From Gordonia gummivorans (lineage in GTDB: Bacteria > Actinomycetota > Actinomycetes > Mycobacteriales > Mycobacteriaceae), in contig NZ_JAKWBF010000004.1 in NCBI RefSeq assembly GCF_022513585.1, positions 124,001 through 188,000 on the forward strand: 64,000 bases of DNA. The letters are read 5' to 3'. The notes beneath the pieces are model-generated. The model saw only the letters and a program-made list of their open reading frames with translations, did not search any database and was not told the origin of the DNA. Positions 61,778 through 64,000 of this stretch are shown here, in pieces. The stretch's first letter is position 1, and every line of letters begins with the position of its first letter. The position numbers were made by a program, and so were the translations under genes.

Positions 61778-62779
61778 ATGTCGCTTATTCGTACCTCGGT
61801 CGCCAACGGTGTCGGTGAAGTCATCCTCGATCGCCCCAAGGCGCTCAACGCGCTGGATCAGAGCATGATCGACGACATGCATGCGGTCCTCACCGTCTGG
61901 GCCGACGACGACTCGGTCGAGACGGTGCTCGTCACCTCGGCGAGCGACCGCGCATTCTGTGCGGGCGGCGACATCCGTGCGATCCGCGACCACGCCGTCG
62001 ATGGCGACATCGACGCGATCACCCACTACTTCCACAGCGAGTACCGCCTCGACCAACTCGTCGCCGACTATCCGAAGGCCTATGTCAGCCTCATCGACGG
62101 CGCCGCGATGGGCGGTGGACTGGGAATCAGTGTGCACGGCGAGATCCGGGTGGTGACCGAGAAGGCCCTCATCGCGATGCCGGAGACCGCGATCGGCTTC
62201 TTCCCGGACATCGGCTCCACGTATTTCCTGCCGCGGCTGCCCGACGGCGTCGGAATGTGGCTGGGGCTCACCGGTGCTCGTATTCGCGGCATCGACGCGG
62301 TGGCGGTCGGCCTCGCCACCCATTTCGTCGCGTCCGCGGATCTGCCGGACGTCGCCGACGCGATCCGGTCGGGCGCGCCGCTCGCCGACGCCCTCGCGAC
62401 GTCGGGAACCGACGAAACCAGCGACGTGCCACTACGCAAGATCGGGGAGTACTTCGCCGACGACAACGTCGTGGCGATCGTCGGCGGCCTGCGCGGCGCG
62501 GTCGGCGACGAGTGGGCCGCCGAGATGCTGGCGCTGATCGAGAACGCCTCGCCGACAAGCCTGTTGGTCACCGCAGCGATGGTGAAGGCGGGCGCGCGAT
62601 CGGGTCTCGACGAATGCTTCGATCGCGAACTCCATGCAGCACAACGGATCACAACCACCAACGACTTCCTCGAAGGAGTCCGGGCGGTACTGGTCGACAA
62701 GGATCGCAACCCGCATTTCGACCCCGCCACCATCGAGGCGGTCGACCCGGCCGTCGTGGCCACGATCGTCGGGGACTGA
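61778..62779 (+). CDS. 3-hydroxyisobutyryl-CoA hydrolase / enoyl-CoA hydratase family
   Basis: 333 aa from ATG 61778. Crotonase fold: GEVILDRPKALNALDQSMID, AFCAGGDIRAI (oxyanion), AMGGGLGISVHGEIRVVTEK ALIAMPETAIGFFPDIGSTY FLPRLP. The last stretch with Glu and Asp and the C-terminal helical extension (RITTTNDFLEGVRAVLVDKD RNPHF) are characteristic of HIBCH, which hydrolyses 3-hydroxyisobutyryl-CoA in valine breakdown. Monocistronic; the next gene is convergent. Confidence 0.9.
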   Translation: MSLIRTSVANGVGEVILDRPKALNALDQSMIDDMHAVLTVWADDDSVETVLVTSASDRAFCAGGDIRAIRDHAVDGDIDAITHYFHSEYRLDQLVADYPKAYVSLIDGAAMGGGLGISVHGEIRVVTEKALIAMPETAIGFFPDIGSTYFLPRLPDGVGMWLGLTGARIRGIDAVAVGLATHFVASADLPDVADAIRSGAPLADALATSGTDETSDVPLRKIGEYFADDNVVAIVGGLRGAVGDEWAAEMLALIENASPTSLLVTAAMVKAGARSGLDECFDRELHAAQRITTTNDFLEGVRAVLVDKDRNPHFDPATIEAVDPAVVATIVGD

Positions 62780-62793
62780 AGTCCGGACGCACC

Positions 62794-63549
62794 TCACGGA
62801 CGGATGTCGAACCACCCACTGAACGACACCGTGGCCGGTGGACCCGGCGTCGTCGTCGATGTGGTGGGCGGAAGAGTCGTCCCAGGAGCGGGAGGCGGTG
62901 GCGGTGGTGGCGCGCTCGACGACGACTCGTCGGCGTCGTAGGGCACCGCGTCGTCGGGTGCGATGGGGTTCGCGTCGGTGAGCGCGGCGGTCGGGCAGAC
63001 GAAGGAGCCGGCCGCGCGGTCGTCGGACATCGCGGTGATCGTCAACGCGCACACCGCGGAATGGTGATAAGCGCCTCCCGCCGAGACGCCGACCTGGGCG
63101 TTGATCGGCGCGGTGAGCGGTCCGACCTTGGGTCGTACGGTCCCGATGTTCGGGAGGACGCCACCGGTGAGCTCGCCGATGAGAAACTCGAGCTGCGCGC
63201 CGTCGGTACCCGCACCCTTGAAGACGAACAGCAGGGAATCCGGCGGCACGTCCGGTTGCGCCGGACCCCATCTGGCGAATTCGTAGCAGGTCGTATTGTC
63301 CGGCCCCACCACCGCGACGCGCATGAATCCCTTGCGGAACGCCAGATCGTGTGCGGCGCGGTCGATCCTGCCCTGGGGTGCTTCGGCGAGGCACTGGTCG
63401 GTTTCGAGGGTGCGTGAGGTGGCGGGCGTCGTGGGGGCGGCCGTCGACGACGCAGCATCGTCGGTGGTTTCCGCCCCGCAGCCTGCCACGCCAAGCGCAA
63501 CGACAACGCCCAGCGCCGCGAACAACCGCATCCGAGAACGTGCGCTCAT
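62794..63549 (-). CDS. Putative lipoprotein of unknown function
   Basis: 251 aa. Lipobox LGVAGC (C24) after a short signal peptide (LFAALGVVVALGVAGC), followed by a Thr/Ala-rich spacer (26-45). The folded part (50-200) has a few cysteines (DQCLAEAPQ, TTCYEF, AVCALT, FVCPTA) that may pair. The C-terminal third is Ser/Pro/Thr-rich (SSSSAPPPPPPPAPGTTLPP) and ends VSFSGWFDIRP. No family recognised. It lies 15 bases after prfC on the same strand. Confidence 0.82.
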   Translation of the reverse strand: MSARSRMRLFAALGVVVALGVAGCGAETTDDAASSTAAPTTPATSRTLETDQCLAEAPQGRIDRAAHDLAFRKGFMRVAVVGPDNTTCYEFARWGPAQPDVPPDSLLFVFKGAGTDGAQLEFLIGELTGGVLPNIGTVRPKVGPLTAPINAQVGVSAGGAYHHSAVCALTITAMSDDRAAGSFVCPTAALTDANPIAPDDAVPYDADESSSSAPPPPPPPAPGTTLPPTTSTTTPGPPATVSFSGWFDIRP

Positions 63550-63564
63550 ATCGGTTGTCCGCTC

Positions 63565-64000
63565 TCAATCCGCGGTCGCGACAAGGGGTTCCAGCGTGAG
63601 ATCGGAATGCTCTTTCTCGATGTACTGCAGCCGCCACTTGTCACTGAACAGCGCGAGGATCGCGCCGTCGGTACGAGTGAACACTTCGACGCCGCGCTGC
63701 CGATCGAGTTCGGGTGCGCTCTGCTCGTCGGTCCGTCGGGCCAGGGTGTAGCCGAGCGGGTCGATGACGGTGTCGACGTTGAACTCCGACTTCATCCGTG
63801 CGGTGACCACTTCGAACTGCATCGGACCCACCGCCGCGAGCACCGGCGAGGCGTCGCCTCGGGTGTCGTTGCGCAGGACCTGAACCACGCCTTCGCTGTC
63901 GAGTTGATCCATCGCCTTGCGGAACTGCTTGTACTTGTCCGCGGTGGTTGCCCGCAGCGACGAGAAGTGTTCGGGTGCAAAGGACGGGATCGGCGGGAAC
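63565..64000 (-). CDS. prfC: Peptide chain release factor 3, C-terminal part (cut by window edge)
   Basis: 145 codons are visible; the 5' part lies beyond 64000. The RF3 C-terminal domain is clear: FPPIPSFAPEHFSSLRATTA DKYKQFRKAM, DQLDSEGVVQVLRNDTRGDA SPVLAAVGPMQFEVVTARMK, and the last block EVFTRTDGAILALFSDKWRL QYIEKEH. RF3 is the GTPase that recycles RF1/RF2. ATG at 63912 is internal, not the true start. Confidence 0.93.
   Translation of the reverse strand, partial: FPPIPSFAPEHFSSLRATTADKYKQFRKAMDQLDSEGVVQVLRNDTRGDASPVLAAVGPMQFEVVTARMKSEFNVDTVIDPLGYTLARRTDEQSAPELDRQRGVEVFTRTDGAILALFSDKWRLQYIEKEHSDLTLEPLVATAD

Overview
The window is high-GC DNA from a mycolic-acid type actinomycete (order Mycobacteriales). 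Gordonia or a close relative fits best, but the genus is an inference. Supporting signs are a complete mce lipid-import operon, an RpfB resuscitation factor, a protein O-mannosyltransferase, frequent GTG/TTG starts, and the gene neighbourhood pmt-rsmI ... pabB-metG ... tatD-rpfB-rsmA ... ispE, which is the Mycobacterium tuberculosis Rv1002c-Rv1011 neighbourhood. I see no tRNA, rRNA, CRISPR array, prophage or transposase.

Region by region. 0.2-2.9 kb: a zinc-starvation block. Zinc-free paralogues of L28, L33, S14 and S18 read leftward; a CobW-like protein with a degenerate P-loop and type B L31 read rightward; a Zur-like palindrome lies between. 3.0-9.9 kb: a tightly packed cluster of an FAD/NAD(P)-binding protein, a small membrane protein, a zinc-ribbon/FHA protein, a CPA2 cation/proton antiporter and a kinase-like protein whose catalytic Asp is Asn. 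A second, membrane-anchored pseudokinase converges on it (10.1-11.7 kb). 12-19.3 kb: universal stress protein, SoxR, patatin-like phospholipase, MFS exporter, arginine deiminase, small GntR regulator, BCCT transporter. 19.4-27.8 kb: pmt, rsmI, a GAF regulator, a TetR/glycosyltransferase pair, pabB and metG.

27.8-46.4 kb: about 18.6 kb separates metG from tatD, which are neighbours in M. tuberculosis. It carries a HEAT protein and MerR-HEAT regulator pair, a GH65/beta-phosphoglucomutase pair, a complete yrbEAB-mceABCDEF-mas operon extended by two DUF2236 oxygenase-like genes and a GntR regulator, and a PhzF-like gene. 46.5-51.2 kb: tatD, rpfB, rsmA, GNAT, ispE. 51.3-64 kb: secreted hydrolases (GH25, lipase, SGNH), two ABC-F proteins, a divergent acyl-CoA dehydrogenase/thiolase pair, an alpha/beta hydrolase, 3-hydroxyisobutyryl-CoA hydrolase, a lipoprotein, and the 3' end of prfC cut by the window edge.

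Two repeat families stand out. One is a ~95-105 bp long palindrome placed three times exactly between convergent genes (9974, 19285, 51201). The other is a ~110 bp multi-hairpin unit found three times (1, 45003, 58839). A related GCGAGCGAAGCGACGGG sequence has been duplicated in frame inside the second ABC-F gene. The most promising undescribed system is the FAD protein / FHA / antiporter / pseudokinase cluster, which resembles a phospho- and redox-controlled analogue of the Kef antiporter-oxidoreductase pairing. Next are the MerR-HEAT module and the mce operon with DUF2236 enzymes.
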